NCBI GenBank assembly: GCA_024695225.1
Contig: JAILIO010000076.1
Span: forward strand, 1-7,028
Direction: 5' to 3'
Source: Lachnospiraceae bacterium
GTDB taxonomy: Bacteria > Bacillota > Clostridia > Lachnospirales > Lachnospiraceae
Length of the DNA stretch: 7,028 nt
Shown here: positions 5,465 through 7,028 of the stretch, piece by piece
Layout: each line of letters begins with the position of its first letter
Numbering within the stretch: the first letter of the stretch is position 1
The notes under the pieces: model-generated
The model's input: only the letters and a program-made list of their open reading frames with translations
Databases searched by the model: none
What the model was told of the DNA's origin: nothing
Made by a program: the position numbers and the translations under genes

Positions 5465-6583
5465 ATGAGAAAGAGGATAATAAAGAGAGTAGCAGGCACG
5501 GTTATGGCAGGAACACTTGCAGCCAGCATGGGACTTACAGCATTTGCTGCAGGCCCGGGCGGCGGACACGGTGGCCCCGGCGGCGGTGGTCCCGGCGGCG
5601 GATCAGGTGGACCAGGCGGTGGCGGCCCTGAGCAGTCAGCACCCGCAGAGGCAGGAGGCGGATCATCTGATTCATCATCAGACAGCTCAGCACCTTCGGC
5701 GCCTTCAGAGAGTCAGATGCCTGAAATGCCCACCGGTGATCAGATGCCCGGAAACGGCCAGATGCCTGAAATGCCCGGAAACGGTCAGATACCTGAAATG
5801 CCTTCAGGTGAGGAATCTGCATATGTGGCTGAACTTGTTTCAGATGACAGCAGCACCACGCCTCCTGCAATGCCGGGGAATGGACAGATGCCCGGGAACG
5901 GACAGATGCCTGGGAACGGACAGATGCCCGGGAACGGACAGATGCCCGGAAACGGCCAGAGACCTGAAATGTCTGAGAGCGGTGAACTTCCTGAAAAACC
6001 CGAAGACGGAGAGCTTCCTGAAAAGCCTGAAGACGGAGAAATGCCTGAAATGCCTGCAGATGGTCAGATGCCCGGCGGTCCCGGCGGTGAAAAGCCCATG
6101 GGTGACAAGGCTCCCGTGAATTTCATTAACACCGAAGCTGTTTCAGAGGCTATAGATGCTCTTGAGGACAGCGATGAAAAGACAGCAGCCGAGGAAGCAC
6201 TGGCAGCGTATGAAGAACTGCTCGCAAACATGCCTGAGCCTGCAGAACCTGAAGAAGGCGAAGAACCGGATGAAGCTGAGATGCCTGATATGACTGAACT
6301 GGATTCAGCTTATGAAGCATTGATCGAAGCCCTTGAGGCCGCAGGGATAGATACGTCTTCATATACAGTTGATGAGATGCCTGAAATGCCTGAGGGAGAG
6401 AGACCTTCCTTCGATCAGGACGGTGAGATGCCTGAAATGCCTGCAGCTCCCGAGGATGGGACTGAGGCTCCCGAACTGCCTGAAATGCCTTCAGACAGCG
6501 GGGAAACCGAAAGCAGCGGGAACGTGTTCACCAGGACCTTCCAGAGTATACGGAATTTCTTCAGTGGACTGTTTTCAAGATAA
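5465..6583 (+). CDS. Secreted Gly/Pro/Met/Glu-rich repeat protein of unknown function
   Basis: Family not recognised. The 372-residue product starts with a clear signal peptide (MRKRIIKRVA, hydrophobic core to residue 25, AFA at 26-28, cleavage likely after A28), so it is exported. The mature protein has no cysteine and one histidine. Layout: Gly/Pro-rich segment 30-55; Ser/Asp linker 58-82; Met-Pro region 84-212 with QMPEMP motifs, five exact MPGNGQ units (136-165) and three 9-residue ExPExPxDG units (174-200); an acidic, probably helical part 222-256 and 277-295; further EMPEMP motifs at 304-342; and a tail 352-372 with regularly spaced Phe/Ile/Leu and Arg, likely an amphipathic helix. No LPxTG motif, catalytic motif or second membrane segment is present. 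AGGAG lies 8 nt before the ATG. Similar Met-Pro-Gly stretches occur in clostridial surface proteins, from general memory. Possible roles are surface or matrix component or metal (Cu/Ag) binding through MxxM spacing; both are inference. Confidence 0.8.
   Translation: MRKRIIKRVAGTVMAGTLAASMGLTAFAAGPGGGHGGPGGGGPGGGSGGPGGGGPEQSAPAEAGGGSSDSSSDSSAPSAPSESQMPEMPTGDQMPGNGQMPEMPGNGQIPEMPSGEESAYVAELVSDDSSTTPPAMPGNGQMPGNGQMPGNGQMPGNGQMPGNGQRPEMSESGELPEKPEDGELPEKPEDGEMPEMPADGQMPGGPGGEKPMGDKAPVNFINTEAVSEAIDALEDSDEKTAAEEALAAYEELLANMPEPAEPEEGEEPDEAEMPDMTELDSAYEALIEALEAAGIDTSSYTVDEMPEMPEGERPSFDQDGEMPEMPAAPEDGTEAPELPEMPSDSGETESSGNVFTRTFQSIRNFFSGLFSR
5870..5959 (+). repeat. Five 18-bp tandem repeats encoding MPGNGQ
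   Basis: Five back-to-back 18-bp units encode identical hexapeptides, residues 136-165 of the secreted protein. The units differ only at synonymous positions (CCG/CCC/CCT, GGG/GGA, AAT/AAC, GGA/GGC). Units 2 and 4 are identical, and unit 3 differs from them by one base. Near-identity at DNA level points to recent duplication or slippage. Related single copies occur upstream at residues 94-99 and 104-108. Confidence 0.95.
5984..6064 (+). repeat. Three 27-bp tandem repeats encoding ELPEKPEDG / EMPEMPADG
   Basis: Residues 174-182 and 183-191 are identical ELPEKPEDG units, followed by a variant EMPEMPADG at 192-200. The third unit bridges the Lys-bearing repeat type and the Met-bearing EMPEMP motif found elsewhere in the protein, which suggests both repeat types come from one ancestral unit. 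Confidence 0.9.
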
Positions 6584-6605
6584 GCTGTACTGATTTACCT
6601 ACCGG

Positions 6606-6656
6606 ACGTGGGGTTACCGCCCCTCGTTTAAACCGGGGCTGCATATGCGGCCCCGG
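6606..6656 (+). other. Two consecutive GC-rich hairpins downstream of the secreted protein gene
   Basis: Hairpin 1: ACGTGGGG (6606-6613) / CCCCTCGT (6620-6627), one T-T mismatch, 6-nt loop. Hairpin 2: CCGGGGC (6633-6639) / GCCCCGG (6650-6656), continued inward by a T-G wobble and two G-C pairs to an ATAT loop, making about 10 bp. Neither is followed by a T-tract. They may shape or protect the 3' end of the upstream mRNA, or belong to a small structured RNA; no known RNA family is recognised. Confidence 0.5.
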
Positions 6657-6674
6657 GACCTCCAACCTTTTCCA

Positions 6675-6702
6675 GAAGCCGCAGGTTCACGCCTGCGGCT
6701 TC
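6675..6702 (+). terminator. Strong 11-bp hairpin, probable terminator of the secreted protein gene
   Basis: Perfect stem GAAGCCGCAGG (6675-6685) / CCTGCGGCTTC (6692-6702) with loop TTCACG. It is the third hairpin in a row after the stop codon at 6583. The following bases CTCGTGTC are not a real T-tract, so intrinsic termination is uncertain; the strand is assigned from the upstream gene. Confidence 0.45.
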
Positions 6703-6990
6703 CTCGTGTCACAAAACTCGCCAAACCTCAAACTGCGCTTTGTCATGAACCGCTCCAGGCCATAAATCAAGTCGGATCATATCCTTGCATCAATCCACAT
6801 CCCGTTCCGGTTCACATGCTGTTCATTGCAGTGTCTTGTACCGTCATTTGCCCAACCTTGACTTTTATAATGATCAGTAGTAGTTTTCAATCATTGTATC
6901 GTTGTAAATTTTACGGACTTTGGATGTATTTAGAGAGTTGGTTGATATAGGTTTGATGTCATTTATGATTTCTTTATCAGGAGACAGGCT
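6703..6990. other. Noncoding stretch with no convincing gene
   Basis: No open frame here has a ribosome binding site or a protein-like composition. The sequence shifts from GC-rich hairpins to AT-rich DNA after about 6830. A TATAAT at 6866-6871 lacks a -35 at proper distance. The last 50 bases hold a better promoter candidate for the gene starting at 6991. Confidence 0.5.
6942..6969 (+). promoter_or_regulatory. Candidate promoter for the gene leaving the window
   Basis: TTGATA (6942-6947), 16-nt spacer, TATGAT (6964-6969). Both hexamers match consensus at 5 of 6. The start of transcription would fall near 6976, leaving a very short leader with AGGAG at 6979-6983, which lowers confidence. Confidence 0.35.
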
Positions 6991-7028
6991 GTGAAATCCG
7001 GCTTAAGTCGTTATTTTTTGACTGTTGG
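6991..7028 (+). CDS. Candidate gene start, truncated by window end
   Basis: AGGAG (6979-6983) lies 7 nt before a GTG at 6991, after which the frame stays open to the end of the window (MKSGLSRYFLTVG). A Lys/Arg-bearing start followed by hydrophobic residues would suit a signal peptide or membrane protein, but 12 codons are too few to assign any function. No stop or homology can be judged. Confidence 0.4.
   Translation, partial: MKSGLSRYFLTV

Noticed and set aside
5517..6119. 200-codon alternative plus-strand frame inside the secreted protein gene
   Set aside because: The repeated DNA keeps several frames open; only the 5465 frame has a ribosome binding site and a signal peptide.
6866..6871. 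TATAAT as a promoter -10 box
   Set aside because: TTGACT sits only 2 nt upstream and nothing like a -35 is found at 16-18 nt.
6645..6950. 101-codon plus-strand open frame after the secreted protein gene
   Set aside because: It starts inside a hairpin loop, lacks a ribosome binding site, and its translation has no protein-like domain or pattern.

Overview
The window reads as ordinary chromosomal DNA of an anaerobic, low-to-medium GC Firmicute, most likely a Clostridia/Eubacteriales member. This is inferred from strong AGGAG/GGAGG ribosome binding sites, GTG/TTG start options, sigma-A-like promoters, an NhaC-type antiporter, a short Orn/Lys/Arg decarboxylase and a secreted low-complexity protein. 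I cannot name the genus. I see no mobile element, CRISPR array, phage gene, tRNA or rRNA.

Layout: (1) Positions 1-1426, plus strand: a pyridoxal-phosphate Orn/Lys/Arg-type decarboxylase cut at its 5' end by the window edge, with an unusual repeat-bearing insert in its C-terminal part. (2) Positions 1462-3102, minus strand: an NhaC-family Na+/H+ antiporter that converges on the decarboxylase with 35 bases between stop codons; its best terminator lies inside the decarboxylase coding sequence. (3) Positions 3103-3461: a divergent control region with a strong antiporter promoter that overlaps a candidate rightward promoter, followed by a roughly 215-nt leader. (4) Positions 3462-4118 deoC (deoxyribose-phosphate aldolase), three 38-bp tandem repeats, and 4288-5280 a YghZ-like aldo/keto reductase, closed by a strong terminator at 5302-5341. 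(5) Positions 5465-6583: a monocistronic-looking gene for a secreted Gly/Pro/Met/Glu-rich repeat protein with an amphipathic C-terminal tail. (6) Positions 6584-6990: no convincing gene, but three consecutive strong hairpins and then an AT-richer stretch. (7) Positions 6991-7028: a candidate start of a gene that leaves the window.

Functional links: deoC and the reductase may form one transcription unit. DeoC releases acetaldehyde and D-glyceraldehyde 3-phosphate, and the reductase family acts on short or phosphorylated aldehydes, so a role in deoxynucleoside use with aldehyde handling is plausible but inferred. A decarboxylase and a Na+/H+ antiporter side by side both suit pH and ion homeostasis, but they are convergent and need not be co-regulated. 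The least explained item is the secreted Met-Pro repeat protein; I found no convincing evidence of a complete new multi-gene system.
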